This document shows positions 42,705-50,764 of a DNA stretch of 64,000 nt, in pieces. Origin of the DNA: Streptomyces sp. NBC_00663 (lineage in GTDB: Bacteria > Actinomycetota > Actinomycetes > Streptomycetales > Streptomycetaceae). A program made the position numbers and the translations under genes. Positions within the stretch are counted from its first letter, which is position 1. Every line of letters starts with the position of its first letter. Where the stretch lies: contig NZ_CP109027.1 in assembly GCF_036226885.1 (NCBI RefSeq), positions 5,952,001-6,016,000 on the forward strand, read 5' to 3'. Below the pieces are notes generated by a model, which ran no database searches, was not told the origin of the DNA, and saw nothing but the letters and a program-made list of their open reading frames with translations.

Positions 42705-43457
42705 ATGAAGCTCACCGTCGTCGGCTGCTCGGGGTCGTTCCCGTCCGCGGAATCGGCCTGCTCGAGCTACCTCGTAGAGGCCGACGGCTTCCGGCTGCTT
42801 CTCGACATGGGCAACGGTGCCCTTGGCGAGTTGCAGCGCCACTGCGGTCTCTACGACCTCGACGCGATCTTCCTCAGCCATCTGCACGCCGACCACTGCA
42901 TCGACATGTGCGCGTACTTCGTCGCGCGCTACTACCGCCACGACGGCGGCCGCTGTGCCCCCCTCCCGGTCTACGGCCCCGAGGGCACCGAACACCGCCT
43001 CACCACGGCCTACGCCGACACCCCCACTGCCTCCTCGATGAGCGAGGTCTTCGACTTCCACACGGTCAAGCCGTCCACCTTCGACGTCGGCCCCTTCACG
43101 GTCCACACCGAACGCGTGGCCCACCCGGTCGAGGCGTACGGCATCCGCGTGGAGCACGGCGGCAAGTCCCTCACCTACTCCGGTGACACGGGTGTCACTC
43201 CCGCCCTGGACGAACTCGCCCGCGACACGGACCTGTTCCTCTGCGAGGCCGCCTTCACCCACGGCAAGGAGGACATCCCCGACCTGCACCTCAACGGCCG
43301 CGAGGCGGGCGAGACCGCGACCCGGGCCGGGGCCCGGCGCCTGGTCCTCACCCACATCCCCCCGTGGACCGACCCGCAGGCCAACCTCGCCGACGCCCGC
43401 GCGGCGTTCGACGGTCCGGTGGAACTGGCGGCGCCGAGGGTGTCGTACGAGATCTGA
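42705..43457 (+). CDS. MBL-fold metallo-hydrolase (RNase Z-like)
   Basis: A 250-residue soluble protein from ATG 42705, after a GGAGG. The metal motif is SHLHADHCIDM (HxHxDH); further ligands lie in AHPVEAYG, SGDTGVTPAL and LTHIPPW. The first residues (MKLTVVGCSGSFPSAESACS) fit the RNase Z/ElaC-like or cyclic-nucleotide phosphodiesterase-like branch. It is divergent from the PemK-like gene; a hairpin follows. Confidence 0.85.
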   Translation: MKLTVVGCSGSFPSAESACSSYLVEADGFRLLLDMGNGALGELQRHCGLYDLDAIFLSHLHADHCIDMCAYFVARYYRHDGGRCAPLPVYGPEGTEHRLTTAYADTPTASSMSEVFDFHTVKPSTFDVGPFTVHTERVAHPVEAYGIRVEHGGKSLTYSGDTGVTPALDELARDTDLFLCEAAFTHGKEDIPDLHLNGREAGETATRAGARRLVLTHIPPWTDPQANLADARAAFDGPVELAAPRVSYEI

Positions 43458-43471
43458 GACGTACGTACGCG

Positions 43472-43504
43472 AAGGCCCCGGTACCTGTTCGGTACCGGGG
43501 CCTT
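43472..43504. terminator. Bidirectional terminator between MBL gene and nagE2
   Basis: A perfect 14-bp stem (43472-43485 with 43491-43504) with a TGTTC loop. The genes run toward it from both sides, so it can end both transcripts. The arms begin AAGG and end CCTT. Confidence 0.8.
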
Positions 43505-43529
43505 GGTCATGCTGTACGGCGGTCGGGCC

Positions 43530-44777
43530 TCACGCCTTCGTGAGGTCCTCGACCTCCTCCTCGGGCTCGCGGCCCGGGGTGGGGAGGTTCCACCTGACGA
43601 TGGCGAACCGGAAGACGACGTAGTAGATCGCCGCGAAGACCAGGCCGATCGGGATGATCAGCCAGGGCTTGGTCGCCAGGTTCCAGTTCAGGGCGTAGTC
43701 GATGAAGCCCGCGGAGAACGTGAAGCCGGCGTGGACGCCGAGGGCCCAGGTGATCGCCAGGGACAGAGCCGTGAGCACCGCGTGGATCACGTACAGGATC
43801 GGGGCGATGAACATGAACGAGAACTCGATCGGCTCGGTCACACCGGTCACGAAGGAGGTCAGCGCGAGCGAGATCATCATGCCCATCACGGCCTTGCGGC
43901 GCTCGGGGCGGGCGGTGTGCGCGATGGCGATCGCGGCGGCCGGCAGACCGAACATCATGATCGGGAAGAAGCCGGACATGAACTGACCGGCGGTGGGGTC
44001 ACCGGCGAAGAAGCGGGTGAGGTCACCGTGCACGATCTCGCCGGCCGAGTCCTTGAAGTCGCCGATCTGGAACCAGGACACGGAGTTCACGAACTGGTGC
44101 ATGCCGACCGGGATCAGCGCGCGGTTGATCAGACCGAACAGACCGGCACCCAGGGCGCCCAGACCGGTGATCCACTCACCGGCGTCGGAGATGACGTCAC
44201 CGATCGGCTCCCAGACCAGACCGAAGAAGACACCCATGGCGGTGCCGACGAAGGCCATGATGATCGGGACGAGTCGGCGGCCGTTGAAGAAGCCGAGCCA
44301 GTCCACCAGCTTCTTGCGGTGGTAGCGCTGCCACAGCACCGCGGACAGCAGACCCATGACGATGCCGCCGAGGACACCCGGGTTGTTGTAGGTCGCGGCT
44401 ATGTCCGCGCCCGCCTGCACCTTGGCCTCCGTCACCGGGAAGGCCTTCAGGACGTTGCTGTAGACCAGGAAGCCGACCAGGGCGGCCAGCGCGGTGGAGC
44501 CGTCGGCCTTCTTGGCGAAGCCGATCGCGACACCGATGCAGAACAGCATCGGCAGGTTGTCGAAGATCGCGCCACCGGCCGTGGCGAAGACCGCCGTCAC
44601 CTTGTCGGGCAGGTTCAGCTTGTCCTGGACGTCGGTCTGGCCGAGCCGCAGCAGAATGCCCGCCGCCGGCAACACGGCGATCGGAAGCTGAAGGCTGCGG
44701 CCGACCTTCTGAAGGCCCTGGATCAGACCGGATCCCCGCCTCTTCGCGGGGGCCGCCGTATCGGTGGCGGTGCTCAT
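43530..44777 (-). CDS. nagE2: PTS N-acetylglucosamine permease EIIC (NagE2)
   Basis: A 415-residue membrane protein from ATG 44777, after GGAGG. It transports and, with EIIA/EIIB, phosphorylates N-acetylglucosamine. Marks: GRSLQLPIAVLPAAGILLRL, VDWLGFFNGRRLVPIIMAFV, TGVTEPIEFSFMFIAP, and a C-terminal PGREPEEEVEDL. The sequence TEPIEF (E at the sugar site) is the EIIC signature. Two dre boxes lie just before it, and nagE1 precedes it on the same strand. Confidence 0.95.
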   Translation of the reverse strand: MSTATDTAAPAKRRGSGLIQGLQKVGRSLQLPIAVLPAAGILLRLGQTDVQDKLNLPDKVTAVFATAGGAIFDNLPMLFCIGVAIGFAKKADGSTALAALVGFLVYSNVLKAFPVTEAKVQAGADIAATYNNPGVLGGIVMGLLSAVLWQRYHRKKLVDWLGFFNGRRLVPIIMAFVGTAMGVFFGLVWEPIGDVISDAGEWITGLGALGAGLFGLINRALIPVGMHQFVNSVSWFQIGDFKDSAGEIVHGDLTRFFAGDPTAGQFMSGFFPIMMFGLPAAAIAIAHTARPERRKAVMGMMISLALTSFVTGVTEPIEFSFMFIAPILYVIHAVLTALSLAITWALGVHAGFTFSAGFIDYALNWNLATKPWLIIPIGLVFAAIYYVVFRFAIVRWNLPTPGREPEEEVEDLTKA

Positions 44778-44793
44778 ACGTCCTCCATCGGGT

Positions 44794-44826
44794 GGTGGTC
44801 TACACCACTCAGTGGTGTAGACCTGT
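44794..44826. promoter_or_regulatory. Two tandem dre-like DasR sites upstream of nagE2
   Basis: GGTGGTCTACACCACT (44794-44809) and AGTGGTGTAGACCTGT (44811-44826) both match the dre consensus A(C/G)TGGTCTAGACCA(G/C)T closely. They lie 17-49 bases before the nagE2 ATG. DasR is the GntR regulator of aminosugar uptake in Streptomyces. One base separates the two sites. Confidence 0.85.
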
Positions 44827-44915
44827 TGTAGCACGATGAAGGCGACGTAAGGAACCCACGATTCCGTGACGGGAACCGTGGGTTCTGTAACCGCGTTGAG
44901 AAGGGCCGTTCGGCC

Positions 44916-46205
44916 TCAGACCTTCGTCACGTCCTCGACCTCCTCCTCGGGTTCGCGCCCCGGAGTCTTCAAGTCGAACTTTGTGATCGCGAACCGGAAA
45001 ATCGCGTAATAGACGGCCGCGAAACACAGGCCGATCGGGATGATCGCCCACGGCTTCGTCGCCAGATTCCAGTTGATGATGTAGTCGATCAGACCGGCGG
45101 AGAAGCTGAACCCGTCATGCACCCCGAGCCCCCACGTCACCGCCATCGACACACCCGTCAGCACCGCGTGCACCGCGTACAGCAACGGCGCGATGAACAG
45201 GAACGAGTACTCGATCGGCTCGGTGATACCGGTGACGAACGACGTCAACGCGACGGACAGCATCAGACCGCCGACCTCTTTGCGACGGTGCGGCTTCGCG
45301 CAGTGCGTGATGGCGAGCGCCGCGGCCGGCAGCGCGAACATCATGATCGGGAAGAACCCGGACGTGAACTGACCCGCGTTCGGGTCGCCCGCCAGGAACA
45401 TGTTGATGTCACCGTGCACCTCGGTGCCGTCCGGCTTGGTGTACGTCCCGAACTGGAACCAGATGGGCACGTTCAGGAACTGGTGCAGCCCGATCACCAG
45501 CAACGCCCGGTTCGCCAGACCGAAGATGCCCGCACCCCACGCACCCGCGTCGCTCAGCCAGTCACTGAAGTTCTCCAGCCCGTCACCGATCGGCGGCCAG
45601 ATCCACAGACACAGCGCCGCGAACGCGATCGCCACGAACGCCATGATGATCGGCACCAGCCGGCGCCCGTTGAAGAAGCCCAGCCAGTCCACGAGCTTCG
45701 TACGGTGATAGCGCGCCCAGAAGAACGCCGCCATCAGGCCCATGATGATGCCGCCGAACACTCCCGGGTTCTGGTAAGTGAAGGCGCTGACCGTCCCGTC
45801 CGCCGCCTGACACCCGGTGACGACCACCTTCGCGCCCGCCGCACAGTCCTCCGGGAACTGCCGCAGCACGTTGTAGTAGACAAGGAACCCGGCCACCGCC
45901 GCCAGCGCCGTCGACCCGTCCGACTTCTTCGCCATACCGATGGCCACGCCCACGCAGAACAGCATCGGCAGCCCCAGCGAACCGTCGAGCAGCGCGCCAC
46001 CCGCACCCGCCATCACCTTGGAGACGTTCGTCCACCCCAGCCCGTCGTCCCCGAACACATCCGGCTGGCCGAGCCGGTTGAGGATGCCCGCGGCCGGCAG
46101 GACGGCGATGGGCAGCTGAAGACTGCGCCCCATCTTCTGCAACCCCTGGAACGCCGAGTGCCACCGTCGGCGCGTGGGAGGGGTCTCAGTGGTCTCGGAA
46201 CTCAT
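44916..46205 (-). CDS. nagE1: PTS N-acetylglucosamine permease EIIC (NagE1)
   Basis: A 429-residue protein from ATG 46205, paralogue of nagE2 and of similar length. The N-terminus QLPIAVLPAAGILNRLGQPD, the central VDWLGFFNGRRLVPIIMAFV and ITEPIEYSFLFIAPLLYAVH match. It ends in PGREPEEEVEDVTKV, as nagE2 does. It lies 138 bases upstream of nagE2 and is divergent from nagF (EIIB) across a dre site. Two EIIC genes together may be a tandem duplication. Confidence 0.95.
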   Translation of the reverse strand: MSSETTETPPTRRRWHSAFQGLQKMGRSLQLPIAVLPAAGILNRLGQPDVFGDDGLGWTNVSKVMAGAGGALLDGSLGLPMLFCVGVAIGMAKKSDGSTALAAVAGFLVYYNVLRQFPEDCAAGAKVVVTGCQAADGTVSAFTYQNPGVFGGIIMGLMAAFFWARYHRTKLVDWLGFFNGRRLVPIIMAFVAIAFAALCLWIWPPIGDGLENFSDWLSDAGAWGAGIFGLANRALLVIGLHQFLNVPIWFQFGTYTKPDGTEVHGDINMFLAGDPNAGQFTSGFFPIMMFALPAAALAITHCAKPHRRKEVGGLMLSVALTSFVTGITEPIEYSFLFIAPLLYAVHAVLTGVSMAVTWGLGVHDGFSFSAGLIDYIINWNLATKPWAIIPIGLCFAAVYYAIFRFAITKFDLKTPGREPEEEVEDVTKV

Positions 46206-46225
46206 GAGTTGGCGACCGCCTGTCA

Positions 46226-46241
46226 GGTGGTGTAGACCAGT
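46226..46241. promoter_or_regulatory. dre-like DasR site between nagE1 and nagF
   Basis: GGTGGTGTAGACCAGT matches the dre consensus with two differences. It lies 20 bases before nagE1 and 91 before nagF, so one DasR dimer could control both divergent genes. Confidence 0.85.
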
Positions 46242-46332
46242 TACGGACGATTGGGTAGCTGTGACGTCATCTTTCGGTACGTTCGGCGCAATCGCTCGCG
46301 AAGTTGGGCCAACAGTGCGTGAGGAGACCGAC

Positions 46333-46566
46333 ATGGCCAGCAAGGCAGAGAAGATCGTCGCCGGGCTCGGGGGCATCGACAACATCGAAGAGGTCGAGGG
46401 CTGCATCACCCGCCTGCGCACCGAGGTCAAGGACCCCGCGCTCGTGGACGACGCCGCCCTGAAGGCCGCCGGCGCCCACGGCGTCGTCAAGATGGGCACC
46501 GCCGTCCAGGTCGTCATCGGCACGGACGCCGACCCGATCGCGGCGGACATCGAAGACATGATGTAA
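46333..46566 (+). CDS. nagF: PTS EIIB, N-acetylglucosamine specific (NagF)
   Basis: A 77-residue protein, from ATG 46333. It receives phosphate from EIIA-type proteins and gives it to the sugar on EIIC. The phospho-Cys is in EEVEGCITRLRTEV. Length is that of a stand-alone EIIB. It is divergent from nagE1, sharing a dre-regulated promoter region, and a terminator hairpin lies at 46586-46615. Confidence 0.93.
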   Translation: MASKAEKIVAGLGGIDNIEEVEGCITRLRTEVKDPALVDDAALKAAGAHGVVKMGTAVQVVIGTDADPIAADIEDMM

Positions 46567-46585
46567 ACACCGTCAAAGCGCTGCG

Positions 46586-46618
46586 GGGGCTCTTTCCCAC
46601 CGGGGGAGGAGCCCCTTC
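46586..46618 (+). terminator. Hairpin after nagF
   Basis: GGGGCTC (46586-46592) pairs with GAGCCCC (46609-46615); inner bases extend the stem with G-U pairs to about 13 bp. It is followed by TTCC, so it is a moderate terminator. Confidence 0.6.
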
Positions 46619-46643
46619 CGTTCGTACGGCTAGGCTCATCGCC

Positions 46644-47381
46644 ATGTCTCGAATCGACGGCCGCACCCCCGAACAGCTCCGCCCCGTCACCATCGAACGC
46701 GGCTGGAGCAAGCACGCCGAGGGCTCCGTCCTCGTCTCCTTCGGCGACACGAAGGTCTTCTGCACCGCCTCCGTGACCGAAGGCGTCCCCCGCTGGCGCA
46801 AAGGCAGCGGCGAGGGCTGGGTCACGGCCGAGTACTCCATGCTGCCCCGCGCCACCAACACCCGCGGCGACCGCGAATCCGTCCGCGGCAAGATCGGCGG
46901 CCGCACCCACGAGATCAGCCGCCTCATCGGCCGCTCGCTGCGCGCCGTCATCGACTACAAGGCACTCGGCGAGAACACGATCGTCCTCGACTGCGATGTG
47001 TTGCAGGCGGACGGTGGCACGCGTACGGCCGCGATCACGGGCGCGTACGTGGCCCTCGCCGACGCCATCTCCTGGGCCCAGGGCAAGAAGCTCATCAAGG
47101 CCGGCCGCCAGCCCCTGACCGGCACGGTCTCCGCGGTCTCGGTAGGCATCGTGGGCGGCGTGCCTTTGCTGGACCTCTGCTACGAGGAGGACGTCCGCGC
47201 CGAGACCGACATGAACGTCGTCTGCACCGGCGACGGCCGCTTCGTGGAGGTCCAGGGCACCGCGGAGGCCGAGCCCTTCGCGCGCGACGAGCTCAACTCC
47301 CTCCTGGACCTCGCGGTTTCGGGCTGCACGGAACTCGCTGTCCTCCAGCGCAAGGCCCTTGATACCGTCCTCGAAAAGTAA
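46644..47381 (+). CDS. rph: Ribonuclease PH
   Basis: A 245-residue phosphorolytic exoribonuclease that trims tRNA 3' ends. Start ATG lies seven bases after TAGGCT (leaderless shape). Marks: RPVTIERGWSKHAEGSVLV, GGRTHEISRLIGRSLRAVID and DCDVLQADGGTRTAAITGA. Length is normal. It is followed by a lipoprotein gene and by rdgB, as in other actinobacteria. Confidence 0.96.
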   Translation: MSRIDGRTPEQLRPVTIERGWSKHAEGSVLVSFGDTKVFCTASVTEGVPRWRKGSGEGWVTAEYSMLPRATNTRGDRESVRGKIGGRTHEISRLIGRSLRAVIDYKALGENTIVLDCDVLQADGGTRTAAITGAYVALADAISWAQGKKLIKAGRQPLTGTVSAVSVGIVGGVPLLDLCYEEDVRAETDMNVVCTGDGRFVEVQGTAEAEPFARDELNSLLDLAVSGCTELAVLQRKALDTVLEK

Positions 47382-47525
47382 AGGACGCACCAAGGAAAGG
47401 CGGCCGACAGGGGCAACCCGGCCGCCCGAACTCGCGTCACTACCAGTACGGGCGTACGGCACACCGCTGTACGCCCGGCCAGTGCACGGGGGCCCTTGGG
47501 GCTGAGCAAGGGAGGGACCATCACC

Positions 47526-47936
47526 ATGGCCGAGAGCCGACGCGGCCGTCGTCGACCACGTCTTGTCGTCATCGCCGCCGCAGTGGCGGCCGTAGGACTG
47601 ACGGCAGGCCTGACCACCGGCTGCGACGCCGTCAACAAGGCACTGGACTGCGTCCAGACCGCCGACGCCATCGCCGACAGCGTCACCGACCTCCAGCAGG
47701 CCGTGGAGAACGCGTCCAACGACCCGACGCAGCTCGAGGAGTCCCTCGACTCCATCGACAAGAACCTCGACGAGATCGGCGACAAGACCGACAACACCGA
47801 CGTCAACCAGGCGGTCGAGGACCTCGGCAAGGCCGTGGACAACGTCCGTACGTCGGTCGACAACGGCGACGCGACCCCCGACCTCAGCCCGATCACGGAC
47901 GCGGCGGGCGAGTTGACGAAGGTCTGCACGCCGTAA
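47526..47936 (+). CDS. Small secreted lipoprotein, helical
   Basis: A 136-residue protein from ATG 47526, after GGGAGG. A basic start (AESRRGRRRPRL) is followed by a hydrophobic helix (VVIAAAVAAVGLTAGLTTGC) whose Cys is the likely lipid-attachment residue. The rest has acidic, heptad-like helices (SDLQQAVENASN-like, KNLDEIGDKTDN, QAVEDLGKAVDNV). Family is not recognised. It lies between rph and rdgB. Confidence 0.7.
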   Translation: MAESRRGRRRPRLVVIAAAVAAVGLTAGLTTGCDAVNKALDCVQTADAIADSVTDLQQAVENASNDPTQLEESLDSIDKNLDEIGDKTDNTDVNQAVEDLGKAVDNVRTSVDNGDATPDLSPITDAAGELTKVCTP

Positions 47937-47969
47937 CGGGGTCGTCGGCCGACCGGGATACTGGGGGTC

Positions 47970-48572
47970 ATGACCCGCCTGATCCTCGCCACCCGCAACG
48001 CCGGCAAAATCACCGAACTCCGCGCCATCCTCGCCGACGCAGGTCTGAGCCATGACCTGGTCGGCGCTGAGGCGTACCCGGAGGTACCGGACGTCAAAGA
48101 AACAGGAGTGACGTTCGCCGAGAACGCCCTGTTGAAGGCCCACGCCCTCGCCCAGGCCACCGGCCTCCCCGCGGTCGCCGACGACTCCGGCCTCTGCGTC
48201 GACGTCCTCAACGGCGCCCCCGGCATCTTCTCGGCCCGCTGGGCCGGCCGCCACGGCGACGACCAGGCCAACCTGGCCCTGCTCCTGGCCCAGCTGTCAG
48301 ACATCGCCGACGAACACCGAGGCGCCCACTTCGCCTGCGCGGCGGCCCTGGCCCTGCCGGACGGCACGGAGCGCGTGGTCGAGGGCCAGCTGAGGGGCGT
48401 GCTCAGGCATTCTCCGGTGGGCACGAACGGCTTCGGCTACGACCCGATCCTCCAGCCGGACGGCGAGACGCGAACGTGCGCCGAACTGACCGCAGAGGAA
48501 AAGAACGCGATCAGCCACCGGGGGAAGGCGTTCAGGGGGCTGGTGCCGGTGGTGCGGGAGCTGTTGGGCTGA
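47970..48572 (+). CDS. rdgB: Non-canonical purine NTP pyrophosphatase (RdgB/HAM1)
   Basis: A 200-residue protein starting seven bases after GATACT (leaderless shape). It hydrolyses dITP and XTP to monophosphates. Marks: the N-terminal LATRNAGKITELRAIL, the acidic VADDSGLCVDVLNG and the C-terminal SHRGKAFRGL. Normal length. A hairpin terminator lies just downstream, before tRNA-Leu on the other strand. Confidence 0.96.
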   Translation: MTRLILATRNAGKITELRAILADAGLSHDLVGAEAYPEVPDVKETGVTFAENALLKAHALAQATGLPAVADDSGLCVDVLNGAPGIFSARWAGRHGDDQANLALLLAQLSDIADEHRGAHFACAAALALPDGTERVVEGQLRGVLRHSPVGTNGFGYDPILQPDGETRTCAELTAEEKNAISHRGKAFRGLVPVVRELLG

Positions 48573-48580
48573 GACATGAG

Positions 48581-48611
48581 AGAGGGGCCGCCCGCTTCGG
48601 GCAGCCCCTCT
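48581..48611. terminator. Hairpin between rdgB and tRNA-Leu
   Basis: AGAGGGGC (48581-48588) pairs with GCCCCTCT (48604-48611); an inner GCCCG/CGGGC stem with a 3-nt CTT loop extends it, with one mismatch between. It can end rdgB on one strand and the tRNA transcript on the other. Confidence 0.7.
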
Positions 48612-48618
48612 GTGCACG

Positions 48619-48703
48619 TGCGGCCGGTGGGACTCGAACCCACACGGGTGTGAACCCACTGGGACCTAAACCCAGCATGACTGCCAAATTCCATCACGGC
48701 CGC
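48619..48703 (-). tRNA. tRNA-Leu, anticodon UAG
   Basis: 85 nt on the minus strand, 3'-CCA not encoded. The acceptor GCGGCCG pairs with CGGCCGC before discriminator A. The anticodon arm is CTGGG-TTTAGGT-CCCAG (anticodon TAG, reading CUA-type leucine codons). A long variable arm (GGGT/ACCC) and the T arm GTGGG-TTCGAGT-CCCAC identify a class II tRNA. Many streptomycetes have phage integration sites at tRNA genes, but nothing here shows one. Confidence 0.95.
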
Positions 48704-48757
48704 TCAAAAACGGTCATCGTGCTCGACCGGCAGCGTTCAGTGTACGGGTAGAGCACG

Positions 48758-49155
48758 TTACGCGACGAGGGGAGCCCTTGCCTTCCGACGGCACCACGTC
48801 TCCGTCAACGCGTGACAGTTGGGGCAGAGATACCGCAGATTTTCACGGCGATTGTCGCGCCAGTCGCCGTTGATGTGACCGATCTGTAGCGTGATCGGCT
48901 GCCCGAGCCACTCGCCTTTGGTGTCGTTCACGTCCAATCTCAGGCCGCGCATCACGTCGGCGTAGCTCGTGGAGCGCGGTACCAGGTCGCGGAGCCTGTC
49001 ATCAGGGATTCGTACACGTCGAGTGCTACTTCGCGCAGCGAGGACGATGAGGCGGCGGCGTCGGAGATGGCGGCGTCCGGGTACTTGCGCCAGGGGCTGC
49101 GTTTGACGAAGTGACTGGTGTCGAGTCCGCGCTTCGCCACCTTCTCCTGGATCAC
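48758..49155 (-). pseudogene. Degenerate HNH endonuclease relic upstream of tRNA-Leu
   Basis: Two overlapping frames on the minus strand both carry HNH-family pieces: one begins KRGLDTSHFVKRSP in the frame starting at ATG 49155, while the other holds ITLQIGHINGDWRDNRREN, LRYLCPNCH and the C-terminus. The usual order of the family (SYAEVL-type segment, DTSHF, then CxxC, HNH) is broken: the SYADVM segment lies downstream of DTSHF and the first zinc Cys pair is missing. A frameshift plus deletion is the simplest explanation. Probably inactive. Confidence 0.65.
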
Positions 49156-49247
49156 GCGCCGTTGAGCCGTTCCTCGCTGTACGCGTCGATCCGACAGTCA
49201 CGCTTGAAACGTAAACCGCGAACCCGATAATCTGCCCGTCACCTGCG

Positions 49248-49292
49248 AAGCCTCCCGGCCACGGACCCCTTGTCCGCTCGGGAGGCTTTTTT
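49248..49292 (+). terminator. Terminator-like hairpin directly before the GNAT start
   Basis: AAGCCTCCC (49248-49256) pairs with GGGAGGCTT (49280-49288), and an inner CGGAC/GTCCG stem fills the loop; TTTTTT follows at 49287-49292. The right arm contains GGGAGG, which is the GNAT gene's Shine-Dalgarno at eight bases from ATG 49294. The structure may end upstream transcription and also hide the ribosome site. Confidence 0.7.
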
Positions 49293-49293
49293 C

Positions 49294-49827
49294 ATGACCA
49301 CAGCAGCAGACGAAACAGCCGACGCGGGCGGCATCTCCATCCGCCCCGTCACCCCCGCCGACCGCCCCACCCTCGACCGCCTCTGGCTTCTCTTCCGGCA
49401 TGACCTGTCGGAGTTCGGGGGGCAACTGCCCAACCCTGACGGCACGTTCAGGACCGAACGGCTGGAGGCGGCCTTCTCGGGGGACGAGGACTGGGCCGCG
49501 TATTTGATCAGCCGCGCCGAGCATCCCGTCGGGTTCGCGTTCGTGCGGGGGCTCGATGGGCCCACCCGCGTGCTCAACAGCTTCTTCGTAGTGCGGGGCG
49601 TGAGGCGCAGTGGCGTCGGGATGCGGGCCGTGCGCGATGTCGTGGCGCGGCATCCGGGGGAGTGGACTGTCGCGTTTCAGGACGCCAATCCGGGGGCTGT
49701 GCGGTTCTGGCGCCGGGTCGGGGAGACCATCGCCCCCGGCGCCTGGGAAGAAGAGCGCAGGCCGGTGCCGGACCGGCCCGGCCTGGCTCCCGATGTCTGG
49801 GTCAGCTTCCGATACCCAGGTCCTTGA
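49294..49827 (+). CDS. GNAT-family N-acetyltransferase
   Basis: A 177-residue protein. The acetyl-CoA-binding region is SFFVVRGVRRSGVGMRAVRD, with R-x-x-G-V-G being the usual loop. N-terminal ISIRPVTPADRPTLDRLWLL is typical of the fold. Acceptor substrate is unknown. Its last 26 bases overlap the end of the convergent bcp gene. Its Shine-Dalgarno lies inside the hairpin before it. Confidence 0.85.
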   Translation: MTTAADETADAGGISIRPVTPADRPTLDRLWLLFRHDLSEFGGQLPNPDGTFRTERLEAAFSGDEDWAAYLISRAEHPVGFAFVRGLDGPTRVLNSFFVVRGVRRSGVGMRAVRDVVARHPGEWTVAFQDANPGAVRFWRRVGETIAPGAWEEERRPVPDRPGLAPDVWVSFRYPGP

Positions 49828-50275
49828 TGATCTTCGCCACGTGGCCCGTCGCCCGGACGTTGTACAGCGCCCGTTCGACCTTGCCCTCCTCGTCCACCAC
49901 GATCGTGGAGCGGATGACGCCCATGTAGGTCTTGCCGTAGTTCTTCTTCTCGCCGTACGCCGCGTACGCCTCGGTGACCGTCTTCTCCGGGTCCGCGAGG
50001 AGGGTGATCCTGAGGTTCTCCTTCTCGCGGAACTTGGCCAGCTTCTCCGGCTTGTCCGGGCTGATGCCGATGACGTCGTACCCGGCGCCGGCCAGCACCT
50101 CCAGGTTGTCGGTGAAGTCGCAGGCCTGCTTCGTGCAGCCGGGGGTGAGGGCCGCGGGGTAGAAGTAGACGATGACCTTGCGGCCCTTGTGGTCCGCCAG
50201 GGACACGTCGGTGCCGTCTGCGTCGGGGAGGGTGAAGGCGGGGGCTACGTCCCCGGGCTGGAGTCGCTCGCTCAT
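49802..50275 (-). CDS. bcp: Peroxiredoxin BCP (thiol peroxidase)
   Basis: A 157-residue protein, which reduces hydroperoxides with thioredoxin. The peroxidatic Cys is in PAALTPGCTKQACDFTDN; the resolving Cys is the next one (five residues on). Common flanks are DVAPAFTLPDADGTDVSL and VIVYFYPAA. It is convergent with the GNAT gene and divergent from the DUF3618 gene. Confidence 0.95.
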   Translation of the reverse strand: MSERLQPGDVAPAFTLPDADGTDVSLADHKGRKVIVYFYPAALTPGCTKQACDFTDNLEVLAGAGYDVIGISPDKPEKLAKFREKENLRITLLADPEKTVTEAYAAYGEKKNYGKTYMGVIRSTIVVDEEGKVERALYNVRATGHVAKIIKDLGIGS

Positions 50276-50387
50276 CCGGCAAGCCTAACCGGGGGTCCTG
50301 ACAGTGCGGTGGCCCGGCGAACTGACAGACTGTCCAGGACAGCCAGACGCAGAGGCACAGAACACAGCGGACTCCGGAGGACCCACC

Positions 50388-50720
50388 GTGGCGGACACGT
50401 CGGACACGAGAACCCCGGCGCAGATCGAGGCGGACATCAAGCGCCGCCGCGAGACGCTGGCCGAGACGCTCGACGAGATCGGGGTGCGGGTGCACCCGAA
50501 GACGATCGTCGGCGATGCCAAGGCCAAGGTGGTTTCGAACATCGATCACACGCTTGGGCGGGCCTACGTCGGCGTCAATCAGGCGCTGACCAACGCCAAG
50601 GCCCAGTTCGTCGACGAGGAGGGGGCTCCGCGGCTTGAGCGCATCGTTCCCGTCGCGCTCGTCGCCGTAGGGCTCGTGGGGCTTCTCGCCCTCGGCAGCA
50701 CCCGGCGTCGTAAGGGCTGA
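50388..50720 (+). CDS. DUF3618 family membrane protein
   Basis: A 110-residue protein from GTG 50388, after GGAGG. The N-terminal region TPAQIEADIKRRRETLAETL is the DUF3618 pattern, followed by the helix AETLDEIGVRVHPKTIVGDA. One membrane helix lies at the C-terminus (RIVPVALVAVGLVGLLALGS). The function is unknown. The GroES-like gene follows 44 bases after its stop. Confidence 0.85.
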   Translation: MADTSDTRTPAQIEADIKRRRETLAETLDEIGVRVHPKTIVGDAKAKVVSNIDHTLGRAYVGVNQALTNAKAQFVDEEGAPRLERIVPVALVAVGLVGLLALGSTRRRKG

Positions 50721-50764
50721 CCCGGGCACGTACGGATTCCCGTCAGGCAGGTAGGTTCTCAGCC

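Noticed and set aside
44916..48254. A 1112-residue minus-strand frame
   Set aside because: Only the 44916-46205 part is nagE1; the rest runs antisense through nagF, rph, the lipoprotein gene and rdgB, and has a composition typical of high-GC shadow frames.
48619..48703. tRNA-Leu as attachment site of the prophage
   Set aside because: The phage genes are 38 kb away and no tRNA-like sequence is at 10.5 kb; the boundary seems to lie in an MFS gene.
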